Assembly: GCA_035307385.1 (NCBI GenBank)
Contig: DATGID010000080.1
Location: forward strand, 1-64,000
Source: DATBHW01 sp035307385
GTDB taxonomy: Bacteria > Chloroflexota > Ktedonobacteria > Ktedonobacterales > DATBGS01
Reading direction: 5' to 3'
DNA: 64,000 bases
The position numbers and the translations under genes were made by a program. Below are positions 1 to 8,237 of the stretch, piece after piece. Numbering within the stretch: position 1 is the stretch's first letter; each line of letters starts with the position of its first letter. A model generated the notes under the pieces. It had not been told where the DNA came from, did no database searches, and saw nothing but the letters and a program-made list of their open reading frames with translations.

Positions 1-111
1 GTGTACCATTACCGCCGCTGGTGTAAAGCAGGGCTTTGGGAGCGCATCCTCCAGATTCTGCTCCCGCAAAGCGCCTCGCATGTGCCTCCCCTTGCTCTTC
101 CCGCTCCCTAA
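1..111 (+). pseudogene. IS5-type transposase N-terminal fragment, cut by window start
   Basis: Frame 1 is open from the first base to a TAA at 109-111. It encodes about 36 residues, beginning with a YHYRRWCKAGLWERIL stretch. This resembles the segment just after the N-terminal helical domain (DUF4096) of IS5/IS427-group transposases, where a Y-x-x-F/Y-RRW-x-x-x-G-x-W-E-R pattern is usual. After that the chain becomes proline-rich and stops, with no DDE domain following. It is either the first ORF of a two-ORF (frameshifting) IS5 element or a truncated relic; the 5' part lies outside the window. The family call rests on this short motif only. Confidence 0.55.
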
Positions 112-136
112 CGGCCTAAGTGGGGCTGTAGTACTC

Positions 137-150
137 AGAGCGTGTTTGGG
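137..150 (+). repeat. IS-end-like 14-mer, copy 1
   Basis: The sequence AGAGCGTGTTTGGG is repeated exactly at 4948-4961, in the same orientation and both times preceded by an ACTC-like stretch. At the second site it sits just outside the 3' end of a decayed IS5-type transposase, where a terminal inverted repeat belongs. This copy is therefore probably an orphan IS end. The bases to its right (151-229) show no recognisable transposase. Confidence 0.45.
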
Positions 151-229
151 AATGGTTTCTGAATGGACGTGCCCTGTGCACGCATCAGCGTAGCTCGACA
201 ACGCTTGCCAGGAAAGACAGCAGATGAAA

Positions 230-892
230 TTACACAGGTTCCTCTTTGTCAAGCGCATTTTTCAATGGCACCAGATGCTGTTGCAACGCATAAATCGCGG
301 CCTGCGTGCGGTCCGTCAGATGGAGCTTGGAAAGAATATTTGCTATGTGGGTGCGCACCGTTGGCTCGCTGATGACCAATTCCTGCGCGATCTCGTGATT
401 TGAGCGCCCGCGCGCGATGCTCGTCAGCACTTCTAGTTCGCGCGGAGTCAGATCGTTGAGCGGCGACTGCTGGCGCTGCTGCATCTCGCGCAGCACGCGG
501 GCAGCGACCATTGGATGCAGCTTGCTCTCTCCACGAGCGGCGGCGCGCACCGCCTCAACCAGTTCTTGCGCGCTGCTATCTTTCAAGAGATAGGAGAGCG
601 CTCCAGCTTTGATGGCGTTGAAGATGTGTTCGTCTTCGTAATAGGAGGTCAAGATAATGATCTGTGTGCTGGGCGCGAAACGCTTGATCTCGCGGGCGGC
701 GGCCACCCCATCCATTGAGGGCATCAGCAGGTCAAGCAGGGCCACATCGGGCAACAGGTCGGTCACCAGCTTAACAGCCCCCAGCCCATCGCCGCACTCG
801 CCCACCACCTGAATATCGGAGCGCTGCTCCAACATAAAACGCAAGCCCTGCCGCACCACAGTATGATCGTCAGCCAACACGACACGAATCAT
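230..892 (-). CDS. NarL/LuxR-family response regulator
   Basis: Cytoplasmic DNA-binding response regulator of 220 residues. The N-terminal receiver domain has the acidic pair D8-D9, the phospho-acceptor D54 in the ALLDLLMP context, and the conserved Lys in YLLKDSS. A linker leads to a C-terminal LuxR-type helix-turn-helix at about 150-205 (LTPRELEVL, then EPTVRTHIANILSKL). The start at 892 is preferred over an ATG at 898 because AGGAG ends 6 nt before it. The gene overlaps the 3' end of the upstream histidine kinase by 23 nt, so the two are almost surely a cognate pair. It closes a minus-strand run of ABC ATPase, ABC permease, kinase and regulator, which suggests it controls that exporter. 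Confidence 0.93.
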   Translation of the reverse strand: MIRVVLADDHTVVRQGLRFMLEQRSDIQVVGECGDGLGAVKLVTDLLPDVALLDLLMPSMDGVAAAREIKRFAPSTQIIILTSYYEDEHIFNAIKAGALSYLLKDSSAQELVEAVRAAARGESKLHPMVAARVLREMQQRQQSPLNDLTPRELEVLTSIARGRSNHEIAQELVISEPTVRTHIANILSKLHLTDRTQAAIYALQQHLVPLKNALDKEEPV

Positions 893-2435
893 CAGCATCT
901 CCTATCGGTAAGCAAACAGCAATACGGGTTCCCTGGCCGGGAGCGGTCTGAAGATCGAACATACCACGCAGTTCCTCAACGCGCTCCTGCATCAGATGGA
1001 GGCCCAAACCGTGCCGGGCCTGCACCTGCTCGCGGCAGAAGCCTCTGCCATTGTCCACAACGCTCAGTCGGACCAGGTCGCCCACTTCTTCCAGGCTCAG
1101 CGAAATGATCGACGCGCCAGCATGACGCGCAGCATTGGCGAGTGCTTCCTGAGCGATGCGCAGCAAGGCATGCTCGGCCTTGACATCAAGTGTGACCGGC
1201 TTGAGATCGGCGGTGACGGTGATGCCCAGGCGCGTGCTATAGGCATGCGCCAATTCTTTGAGAGCGCCCGTCAGCCCCAGCTTCTCTAGCTGCGTTGGAC
1301 GCAGTTCAAGCAGCAGGGTGCGCATCTCGCGGGTGATATTTGCTGATGTTTGTTCCAGCAGCGCGATCTGCTGGTGCAGATTGGCTGAGGGCGCATCGGT
1401 TTGCGTCGCCTCCTGCAAGCCATCGGCCAGCATGCGCAGCGAGAAGAGGTCTTGCGAGATGGCATCGTGCAGTTCGCGCGAGATGCGCGAGCGCTCTTCC
1501 AGGCGGGCGTTCTGTTCGGCGAGATGCTGACGCTGGGAGATATGCTCGACCAGTTGCTCGGCCATCTGGTTGAACTGACGCGCCAACTGACCAATCTCAT
1601 CGTGGTCGACCGAGGCGATCCGCTGGCTATAATCGCCGCTCGCAAACTGCGTAGTAGCCAGCGCCAATTGCTGCACACGCCTTACCAGACTGCGTGTCGT
1701 CAGCCAGCCAAAGAAGAGGCCAACCGGAGTCGCCAGGAGCAGCAGAGGGGTCTCCGACTCCAGGTCGCTCGCCAACCGCGCAAAGAAGCCCTCGCTCGCG
1801 GGGATGGGAGCCTGCAAAAAGATTGCGCCAATCGGCTGATGCTCCTTGCTCCAGACCGGCTCGGCAGCATAGCCCAGGGCGACAGAGGAGAGCTGTTCTG
1901 TTCCAGTCGAAGCGTGTCCAGCCAGCGCCTGATTGATAGCCTGTCTCTGCTCAGGCAAGAGCGCAGAGACAGGCATCCCTGCCGGATAGCGTAACGGATA
2001 CGAACTCGCCAGCAGATGACCATCGGGGGCCATCAGCAGGGCGATGGTGACCGAGGTGGGATCAGGAGCAGCCGTCGAGATATACGGAGCGGACAGAGCA
2101 TATGGCTGGCTTTGCTGGTTCGTGAAGGCAATCGAATGCGTCTGCCCAGGGATAAAATTGGTCGTGGGGTCCAGGGCCACGCCCTGAGCCTGAACCGCCG
2201 CGCTCAGAGCATAGGTTTGGGCGTGCTGCTGCATGAACGTCGGAAAGCTGCCATCCCCGGTACCCAGGAAAGCAACGAAGATGGCACGCACCAGTTCGGC
2301 CAGCAGCATGAAGGTGATGACCGATCCAATGCTGACAGCGACATAAGAAACGGTCATGCGTGTCCGCAAGCTGGCGCGATTGAAAGGAAGAAAGAGCCGG
2401 GACGGGAGGGAGGGTCGGCGGGCCTTGCTTTTCAT
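870..2435 (-). CDS. Membrane sensor histidine kinase (HisKA_3/HATPase)
   Basis: 521-residue membrane kinase. A basic N-terminus precedes TM1 (about 27-57). An extracytoplasmic sensor region of about 170 residues follows, with no recognised fold, then TM2 (about 229-250) and a HAMP linker (about 251-305). The dimerisation/phosphoacceptor helix is of the HisKA_3 class, with H323 in SRELHDAISQDLF. The HATPase domain at about 415-515 shows an ALANAARHAG N-box and a VDNGRGF G1 box. GAGGTGGCGAT precedes the ATG. This architecture is typical of NarX/LiaS/DesK-like kinases paired with LuxR-type regulators, and the response regulator gene overlaps its end. The ligand cannot be told; the linked ABC exporter suggests an envelope stress or antimicrobial signal. 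Confidence 0.92.
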   Translation of the reverse strand: MKSKARRPSLPSRLFLPFNRASLRTRMTVSYVAVSIGSVITFMLLAELVRAIFVAFLGTGDGSFPTFMQQHAQTYALSAAVQAQGVALDPTTNFIPGQTHSIAFTNQQSQPYALSAPYISTAAPDPTSVTIALLMAPDGHLLASSYPLRYPAGMPVSALLPEQRQAINQALAGHASTGTEQLSSVALGYAAEPVWSKEHQPIGAIFLQAPIPASEGFFARLASDLESETPLLLLATPVGLFFGWLTTRSLVRRVQQLALATTQFASGDYSQRIASVDHDEIGQLARQFNQMAEQLVEHISQRQHLAEQNARLEERSRISRELHDAISQDLFSLRMLADGLQEATQTDAPSANLHQQIALLEQTSANITREMRTLLLELRPTQLEKLGLTGALKELAHAYSTRLGITVTADLKPVTLDVKAEHALLRIAQEALANAARHAGASIISLSLEEVGDLVRLSVVDNGRGFCREQVQARHGLGLHLMQERVEELRGMFDLQTAPGQGTRIAVCLPIGDADDSCRVG

Positions 2436-2521
2436 ATCGCCACCTCGCTTGCGCTGAAGGAGTCGTCACTCTGTCATACGTGGAAAAACTGATGAAGTTC
2501 CATCTGCCATCGCCACCATTT

Positions 2522-2563
2522 TGCCACATCCGAGAGAAGCGCGCGCTTCTCTCGGATGTGGCA
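2522..2563. terminator. 42-bp perfect palindrome after the ABC permease gene
   Basis: Two 21-nt arms are exact reverse complements with no spacer (arm begins TGCCACATCCGAGAG). It lies 6 nt beyond the permease stop codon and before the kinase gene, inside the presumed operon. There is no T-run on the minus strand. It may act as an mRNA-stabilising or partial-termination hairpin rather than a full terminator. Confidence 0.6.
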
Positions 2564-2568
2564 GCAGC

Positions 2569-3606
2569 CTAGTGGGTCACGTCGCGGCGCACCGTCAGCC
2601 AGCACGCGACGCCAACGAATACGATCAGGTACGCGGCAATAACCAGGAGCGAGTGCATATCAGAATAGGGACCAGGATCGCTAAACGAGAGCGCGTGTCC
2701 CTGATTGCTGAGCAGCGACAAAAGGTTATTGCTCAAGAAGTAGTCGGGAATGGCCTTCACCACCGCCGCCAGGCCACCATTAGCACCATTGGTGAACGCA
2801 GCGATGATGCCGCTGAGTGCCGGCTCGGCGGCGAGCCAGATCAGTGGTCCGACAGTACCGGCCACCGTCGAACGGCCCACCGTGCCGAAGAACAGCGCCA
2901 TCAGCATGTAGGCAAACCAGTAGAGCATCCCCAGCAGCAGGTAGAGCACGAAATGGCCGAACCAGGGGACGGTCAAGAAGCGGTAATCGGGGCCAATCCC
3001 CGTCAGCGGCCCCATTACTGCCCCGATCACGGTCCCCACCAGCATCAAGAACAGAATCGTGGGAACGACGTAGATCGCCAGCACCGCGATTTTCGCTATG
3101 AGAAACTGCAAGCGGGTTGGGCCGCGCGTGAACATCAGACGCACCGTGCCCAGGCTATATTCATTGCCCACCAGTGCCCCGGCCAGGATGATGCCCAGCG
3201 CCGCAAGCAAGTCGAAGACCAATTGCCCCTCCAGGTTCCAGACGCCTGGCATATTCAGCCGCTCTGCCGGGTAACTCAACATATATTGCTTATACTGCTG
3301 CTCATCGGCCTGGGTCGCCGGGTGGTTGATACATCCAGCGATGGTTTCGTGTGCGACACACTGCGGGGGCACAAAACTGCTGAGCGGCTTGCTCGCATAA
3401 TACCAGCCCGCTATCCCCAGCCCCAAAAAGACCAGCGCGACTACCAGCGTCCCGACCAGCAGCAGCATCTTCGACAGACGCCGACGGCGCACTTTATACA
3501 GATCCATGCCGATCAGGCGGAGCAGCACGCTCAGGTAATCTGTGCGGCCCCGCACAATCGGCGCGACACGTTGGATATCAAGTTGAGCCTGTGTTGTGGT
3601 TGTCAT
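2569..3606 (-). CDS. ABC transporter permease (ABC-2 type)
   Basis: 345-residue integral membrane protein. TM1 (about residues 45-70: LLLVGTLVVALVFLGLGIAG) is followed by a long extracytoplasmic loop containing two Cys. Then comes a block of about five more hydrophobic helices from residue 130 on. The pattern fits ABC-2 permeases such as those of bacitracin- or lantibiotic-type exporters. The ATG at 3606 is chosen because a GTGAG purine stretch lies 8 nt upstream; an in-frame GTG at 3618 is the alternative. The ATP-binding subunit gene ends 45 nt upstream on the same strand and is its partner. The transported substrate is not apparent. Confidence 0.85.
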   Translation of the reverse strand: MTTTTQAQLDIQRVAPIVRGRTDYLSVLLRLIGMDLYKVRRRRLSKMLLLVGTLVVALVFLGLGIAGWYYASKPLSSFVPPQCVAHETIAGCINHPATQADEQQYKQYMLSYPAERLNMPGVWNLEGQLVFDLLAALGIILAGALVGNEYSLGTVRLMFTRGPTRLQFLIAKIAVLAIYVVPTILFLMLVGTVIGAVMGPLTGIGPDYRFLTVPWFGHFVLYLLLGMLYWFAYMLMALFFGTVGRSTVAGTVGPLIWLAAEPALSGIIAAFTNGANGGLAAVVKAIPDYFLSNNLLSLLSNQGHALSFSDPGPYSDMHSLLVIAAYLIVFVGVACWLTVRRDVTH

Positions 3607-3651
3607 GGTGTATCTCACTTTCTGTTCATCACACCAGCATTGGGATTGGAT

Positions 3652-4686
3652 TTAGCGCGCATGAGCCTCTGATGGGCTGGTCAACGCTGTCATGCCGGCG
3701 TGAGCGCCCTCGCCAGCGGCTGTGCCGGTCAGTTCCAGGAAGAACGCTTCCAGGCTGGATTCAGCCTGAGAGAGTTCAGCGATAAAGAGGTTGCGCCGGG
3801 CCAGGGCGGCGGTGATCTCCTGAGAACGCGCGGCAGGCGCGTCCACAAACAGTGCGGGGAGGTCGTGTTGATCGACGCCTTTGCTCACGTTGTTCATCCA
3901 GTTCATCTCGCGCTCGGCAGCCTGTTGAAGGATGACCAGCGCCTGCTCGGTCTCCTCAGGTGTGCCCAGACGCACCACCAGGCGCTTGCCTTCGCTCAGC
4001 AGTTCCTGGACGCTCCCCTGCTTGAGCAGCCTGCCATGCTGTAAAATGGCGACGCGGTTGCAGACCTGCTGAATCTCATAGAGGATATGACTGGAGAGGA
4101 AAATGGTTTTGCCAATTGAGGCAAGGCGCAGGATCAACTGACGTATCTCGCGAACGCCAGCGGGATCGAGGCCGTTGGTTGGCTCGTCGAGCAGAATCAG
4201 TTCGGGATCAGTCAGCAGAGCCGCGCCGATGGCAAGACGCTGCTTCATGCCCAGCGAATACTTGCGATAGGTATCGCCTGCCCGCGTGCTCAGGTCCACC
4301 AGGTCCAGCACTTCATCGATGCGCTTGTGGTTGGCCCGGCCCAGGCGCATCCCGGAGGCTGCTGCCACGATGCGCAGGTTATCGACGCCGGAGAGGTAGG
4401 GATAAAAGACGGGGGTCTCGACAATCGCGCCGATCTGGGGCAGAATCTCCCGCAGATGGGTCGCGTTGTCCAGGCCAAACAGAGCGATGCTGCCTGCTGA
4501 GGGGCGGATGAGGCCTAGCAGCATGCGAATAGTGGTTGTTTTCCCAGCGCCGTTGGGACCCAGGAAACCAAAGACATCGCCGCGCAGCACCTCCAGGTGC
4601 AGATCATCGACAGCCATCAGGGTATCAAATCTTTTGGTCAGCCCAGAAGTGCTGATTACCTGTTCGCGCAAGGGTGTTTGTTCCAT
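3652..4686 (-). CDS. ABC transporter ATP-binding protein
   Basis: 344-residue ABC ATPase. It has Walker A GPNGAGKT at 43-50, the signature YSLGMKQRLAIG, and Walker B LILLDEPTNGLDPAG followed by an SSH switch (FLSSHILYE). A C-terminal extension of about 100 residues, with acidic and Ala-rich stretches, fits the DUF4162-like tail of CcmA/BcrA-type subunits. ATG 4686 is the start, with AGAAGGAAT just upstream; an in-frame upstream ATG at 4743 lacks a ribosome site. It is the first gene of the four-gene ABC/two-component operon. CcmA-family ATPases with a single ABC-2 permease usually export hydrophobic drugs or peptides. That role is inferred here. Confidence 0.92.
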   Translation of the reverse strand: MEQTPLREQVISTSGLTKRFDTLMAVDDLHLEVLRGDVFGFLGPNGAGKTTTIRMLLGLIRPSAGSIALFGLDNATHLREILPQIGAIVETPVFYPYLSGVDNLRIVAAASGMRLGRANHKRIDEVLDLVDLSTRAGDTYRKYSLGMKQRLAIGAALLTDPELILLDEPTNGLDPAGVREIRQLILRLASIGKTIFLSSHILYEIQQVCNRVAILQHGRLLKQGSVQELLSEGKRLVVRLGTPEETEQALVILQQAAEREMNWMNNVSKGVDQHDLPALFVDAPAARSQEITAALARRNLFIAELSQAESSLEAFFLELTGTAAGEGAHAGMTALTSPSEAHAR

Positions 4687-4947
4687 AACCGATTCCTTCT
4701 TTCTACAATGTGATATGTATCTCTTCGGAAGCACTCCGGCCAATCAATGACCGAAGTGGCGAGGGTTCTAGCTCCTCTACCAACAAGTGTAGCTGCTGGC
4801 TTTGGATAGGTGATCAGCATTGCGCAGATTGTGTATCATCATTTTGTTGAGAAGGGGAGATGGCTCGGTGTTTTCCTTTTCTTGATTGCTCAGGAAGAGG
4901 GTCAAGGCAGGGGAGTGCAAGGCGGAAGGACGCGGGCATGAACTCTG

Positions 4948-4961
4948 AGAGCGTGTTTGGG
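4948..4961 (+). repeat. IS-end-like 14-mer, copy 2
   Basis: Exact second copy of the 14-mer at 137-150. It sits 6 bp outside the stop codon of the IS5-type transposase remnant, the position expected for the terminal inverted repeat at the transposase 3' end. Confidence 0.5.
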
Positions 4962-4967
4962 CAAGTG

Positions 4968-5126
4968 TCAATTCCTCCGCCCCTGGCGCGCGATCAGGAG
5001 CCGAATCATCGCCACCTCGATGAAGGTTTCGCTCGTCTGGACCTTGCGCTCATAGTCTTTACTCATGCGGCGATTCCGCGAAATCCATCCGAAGGTTCGT
5101 TCCACAATCCAGCGTTTCGGAAGCCC
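4968..5126 (-). pseudogene. IS5-family transposase C-terminal remnant
   Basis: Reading the minus strand from 5120 gives about 50 residues that start PKRWIVERTFGWISRNRRMS, continue KDYERKVQTSE and end in a TGA at 4968. The WIVERTF-x-W-x-x-x-x-RR-x-SKDYE pattern is the hallmark C-terminal (third acidic residue) region of IS5/IS4-type DDE transposases. Upstream coding is destroyed. The codon before the motif block follows a TGA at 5127-5129, and the expected phase seems shifted by about one base near 5118-5124. Nothing of the N-terminal or central DDE domain remains, so it is a dead fragment. It carries the adjacent IS end at 4948. Confidence 0.8.
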
Positions 5127-6485
5127 TCAACAAACTGAACGGCAAGAGCATGGAGTTCTATAACCGCCGCTGAGCAGATGATTTGTGAGTTGGTCGAACA
5201 CTGCCATTATCAGGCGTTCGGCGGGAATGCTGTCGATGATGTCGGTACTATCCCAGAGCACCGCTGCCTCGATGCGCTGCGCCGGAAAGGGGTTCGGCTC
5301 CAGCGTCACCCCATGATGCCAGGGCGTCGAGGCCCACACCGCTTTGGAATAGACGTTGCCCGGCAGATAGGGCACGATGGTCGGCACCTGCAACGCACCA
5401 GCGAGATGACCTGGCCCCGTATCGTTTGACAAGACCAGCGCCGCGTGCCTGACCAGGATCGCCAGATCGCGCAGCGCAGGCGTGGCGCGTACCACGGTAC
5501 GCGCATTCTGGCGCGTGCCGGTAAAATCAGCGAACTCTGCGGCCATATCGGCCAGCCTGACGCCCTCAGGCAGGTCTGCATCAGGCCCGCAGGCAATCAA
5601 AAAATCAAGCTGCTGCCGTGGGAAACGCCGCGCGACCTGCTGTGCCAGCAGCGTGAGCACCTCGCGCCAGCGCCCATAGCACTTGGCAGGAACGATGGAT
5701 TGAAAAAAACAGACGATCAGGTGGGCTGAGGAGTGCAGCCCATAGTCATCTGCCAGGGCGGGATATCTTGCCTCGTCGGCGGCGCTTAGCCAGATGCGCG
5801 GCTGTGCCAGCGCGCCATCCAGCGCACCAGCGGGAAGCGCAAACAATGCTTCCATGAAATCGGCATAACGCCTCTGCGCGCCGCGCGTGGCATAACTCCT
5901 GACGCCAACGCGAAAGAGGCAGCCGAGCGTCGTCACCGTTTGCGGAGCCGCATGCGAAGCGCCAGGCGATGAGGCGCTGGGCCGTTCCTCAATGCGCAGG
6001 ATGGGCATGCCATCGTGCGCGCCGTGCAGATCGATAATCAGGCTCTGCTTCCCTGCATGGTGCTGAGTAAGCGCTTCTGCGCGAGCAAACGTCTCGCCGA
6101 GAGGCGCGGCGTGTACATGGATGCGCGGCCAATAGCGCGCCTGGTAAAGCCGTTCATCGAAGAGATCAACCGCGCCTTGATCGATGAGCAGATGGACCGG
6201 CGTGCCCGCTTTGCCGACCACGTGCAGCGCCAGCAGCAGAGCCTCCAGCAAGCCGGTGCCCACCAGACATTCGCCCAGGCGGCCAGCACGCCCGCCCAGA
6301 CAGATGATGACGCTTTCGGCCCGCTTGAGCGCGTTCTGCGCCAGGCACAGCACAGCTTGCTCATCTGGTGGGAAGCTCCGCCAGGGCTGGCCCGCGCGCT
6401 CGTGCAGGAACGCGAGCGAATGGGTCTGGGTGATCTGATTACCAGGGCGCTCAACATCCTTGACCGGCCTATCAACGAGCAGCAT
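5127..6485 (-). CDS. Glycosyltransferase family 9 (heptosyltransferase-like)
   Basis: 452-residue soluble protein resembling GT9 (ADP-heptose:LPS heptosyltransferase-like). The C-terminal half has SNDTGPGHLAGALQVPTIV, the family's nucleotide-sugar motif (S/T-x-D-[ST]-x-x-x-H-x-[AS]). The N-terminal Rossmann-like half has GGRAGRLGECLVGTGLLEALL. The start at 6485 has a strong AAGGAG site 10 nt upstream. The last residues (about RTPCSCRSVC) run into the IS5-type remnant, so the native C-terminus may have been replaced. The gene stands alone behind a 58-bp AT-rich palindrome at 6500-6557. GT9 enzymes without LPS are found in many monoderms; the acceptor here is unknown. Confidence 0.85.
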   Translation of the reverse strand: MLLVDRPVKDVERPGNQITQTHSLAFLHERAGQPWRSFPPDEQAVLCLAQNALKRAESVIICLGGRAGRLGECLVGTGLLEALLLALHVVGKAGTPVHLLIDQGAVDLFDERLYQARYWPRIHVHAAPLGETFARAEALTQHHAGKQSLIIDLHGAHDGMPILRIEERPSASSPGASHAAPQTVTTLGCLFRVGVRSYATRGAQRRYADFMEALFALPAGALDGALAQPRIWLSAADEARYPALADDYGLHSSAHLIVCFFQSIVPAKCYGRWREVLTLLAQQVARRFPRQQLDFLIACGPDADLPEGVRLADMAAEFADFTGTRQNARTVVRATPALRDLAILVRHAALVLSNDTGPGHLAGALQVPTIVPYLPGNVYSKAVWASTPWHHGVTLEPNPFPAQRIEAAVLWDSTDIIDSIPAERLIMAVFDQLTNHLLSGGYRTPCSCRSVC

Positions 6486-6499
6486 TACCTTTCTCCTTA

Positions 6500-6557
6500 G
6501 ACCCCCATCTAATTTGATATTTATCTACATAGATAAATATCAAATTAGATGGGGGTC
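6500..6557. repeat. 58-bp AT-rich palindrome (28-bp perfect arms, 2-nt centre)
   Basis: The left arm 6500-6527 begins GACCCCCATCTAATTTGATA and the right arm 6530-6557 is its exact reverse complement, with CA between. It lies 15 bp upstream of the GT9 start codon, just beyond the ribosome binding site, so the GT9 transcript would carry it as a leader hairpin. GC tips with an AT core are unlike the GC-rich gene-end palindromes elsewhere in the window. It could be two fused terminal inverted repeats (a minimal MITE or IS excision scar), an operator, or a terminator of a lost gene. Confidence 0.85.
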
Positions 6558-6664
6558 CGTCAAGCCTTCTGTGCTTTTGGCGGGCGCTCAACCTCTCTCC
6601 CCAGAAGCAGCAAGGCGGCTTCTGGGGATGCGAAGATGTGCCTTTGCACAGCGCTGCACCTGAG

Positions 6665-6693
6665 TTGACTTAGTCGATCAACTTTGTTATACT
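6665..6693 (+). promoter_or_regulatory. Sigma70-type promoter for the rhodanese gene
   Basis: TTGACT (6665-6670), a 17-bp spacer, then TATACT (6688-6693). The gene starts at 6787, so the leader is about 85 nt. Confidence 0.75.
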
Positions 6694-6786
6694 TAGGAGG
6701 GTTTGTTTGGTTTCCCCGCGAGCAGCGTCCTCAATTGGCCGCTATGGCAGAGAGGCCAATGTAAGTAATGGAGGTAGCAAGGCTGT

Positions 6787-7641
6787 ATGACCCACCACGA
6801 CGAATATGCCCATCCCGAGGTATTGGTTGACACCTCCTGGGCGGCAGAGCATCTCAACGATCCCCATGTGCGTATTATCGAGGCCGATGAAGATGTCCTT
6901 CTCTATGATGTGGGGCACATTCAGAACGCCGCCAAGCTCGACTGGCATGTCGATGTGCAAGACCCCCTGCGCCGCGATTTTGTGAGCAAGGCCGATTTCG
7001 AGAAGCTGGCGAGCCGCTATGGCATCTCGAACGACACCACGGTCCTGCTCTATGGTGACCGCAACAACTGGTACGCCGCGTATACCTTCTGGCTGTTCAG
7101 GCTCTACGGCCACCAGGACGTGCGCCTCATCAATGGTGGCCGCGCCAAGTGGGAGGCCGAAGGCAGGCCCTATACCCAGGACGTGCCAGAGTTCGCGTCG
7201 ACCAGCTATCATGCCCAGGACGCCAATCTCTCCATTCGCGCGTTCCGCCATCAGGTGGAAGATTTGCTGGGCAAGGACGGCTACGCGCTGGTTGACGTGC
7301 GCTCCCCCGATGAATACACCGGCAAGGTGATTCACATGGTCAACTACCCGCAGGAGGGCGCGACACGCGGCGGCCACATCCCCAGCGCGAAGAGCATCCC
7401 GTGGGCCAAGGCTGCACGCGAAGATGGCACGTTCAAGTCTGCCGCTGAACTGCGCGAACTCTATGGCAACGAGGGTGTGACGCCCGACAAGCAGGTTGTG
7501 GCCTACTGCCGCATCGGCGAGCGCTCGTCGCACACGTGGTTTGTGCTGACGCAGTTGCTCGGGTATCCGAATGTGCGCAACTATGATGGCTCCTGGACCG
7601 AATGGGGCAATCTGGTGAACGCGCCCATCGAGAAGCCGTAA
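6787..7641 (+). CDS. Thiosulfate/3-mercaptopyruvate sulfurtransferase (two-domain rhodanese)
   Basis: 284-residue cytoplasmic enzyme that moves sulfane sulfur from thiosulfate or mercaptopyruvate to a thiophilic acceptor. It has two rhodanese domains. The N-terminal one is catalytically dead, with Asp where Cys should be in LLYGDRNNW. The C-terminal one carries C241 in the loop CRIGERSSH. The CR-x-GERSSH loop is closer to the thiosulfate type (CRKGVTA in bovine rhodanese) than to the CGSGVTA mercaptopyruvate type. GGAGGTAG lies about 9 nt upstream of the ATG. The next gene, sufU, begins 155 nt on, so the rhodanese could feed sulfur into Fe-S assembly. Confidence 0.93.
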   Translation: MTHHDEYAHPEVLVDTSWAAEHLNDPHVRIIEADEDVLLYDVGHIQNAAKLDWHVDVQDPLRRDFVSKADFEKLASRYGISNDTTVLLYGDRNNWYAAYTFWLFRLYGHQDVRLINGGRAKWEAEGRPYTQDVPEFASTSYHAQDANLSIRAFRHQVEDLLGKDGYALVDVRSPDEYTGKVIHMVNYPQEGATRGGHIPSAKSIPWAKAAREDGTFKSAAELRELYGNEGVTPDKQVVAYCRIGERSSHTWFVLTQLLGYPNVRNYDGSWTEWGNLVNAPIEKP

Positions 7642-7796
7642 GCGCCAGCAAGCGAAGCGACGGGTTACAGGGGCAGCAGGAAACCGGCCAGCCAGGCCAA
7701 TCCCGTGGTATAATCAAGGGAAAGGGTTCCTCTGGAGGGCTACTTGCGACATCCCGCGTAACCCGTCTTTTTCCCTGTTCGTCAAGGAGTTTTTGC

Positions 7797-8201
7797 ATGA
7801 GCATGACCCGTCAGGAAGCCATTGAGTTTCTGCTGGAACATTATCAACATCCCTACCACAAGGGCACGCTGGAGGACCCGGATATTCACCTCAGCGGCGG
7901 TAGCCCTGGCTGTGCCGACGTGATTACCATGCAGGCCAACTTTGACGAAGACGGCCACCTGAAGGAAGTCTATTTCGATGGCGAAGGCTGCACCGTCAGC
8001 ATGGCGGCGGCCTCCTACGTCAGCGAAATCACCGAGGGAATGTCTCCGGAAGAAGTCGAGGCCCTTACCTTTGAAGACCTGATTGACGCCCTTGGGCGGG
8101 AAGTGGTGATGACGCGCCCCACCTGCGCGACGACGGCGCTGGGCACGCTGAAGCAGGGCGTTCACGAGTACAAGCGCAAGAAAGAAGCCGCCGGGCAGTG
8201 A
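7797..8201 (+). CDS. sufU: SufU/NifU-type Fe-S scaffold or sulfur acceptor
   Basis: 134-residue IscU-fold protein. The three conserved metal-binding cysteines are C39 (GSPGCAD, with D41), C65 (GEGCTVS) and C110 (RPTCATTAL). The roughly 18-residue insertion between Cys 2 and Cys 3 relative to IscU fits the SufU subfamily, which takes sulfur from SufS with zinc bound. The start at 7797 has AAGGAG 7 nt upstream; a longer frame from 7602 has no support and overlaps the rhodanese gene. No sufS or sufBCD is in the window. The gene order rhodanese-sufU suggests a small sulfur-handling unit. Confidence 0.9.
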   Translation: MSMTRQEAIEFLLEHYQHPYHKGTLEDPDIHLSGGSPGCADVITMQANFDEDGHLKEVYFDGEGCTVSMAAASYVSEITEGMSPEEVEALTFEDLIDALGREVVMTRPTCATTALGTLKQGVHEYKRKKEAAGQ

Positions 8202-8220
8202 CAACACTGGCGGCGGCTTC
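8184..8220. terminator. Hairpin between convergent sufU and PIG-L genes
   Basis: Arms 8184-8200 (starts GAAGCCGCC) and 8205-8220 (ends GGCGGCTTC) pair with one bulge around ACAA. The left arm includes the sufU stop codon. It is suited to terminate from both sides. Confidence 0.55.
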
Positions 8221-8237
8221 GGCTTCCTCAATCAGCC

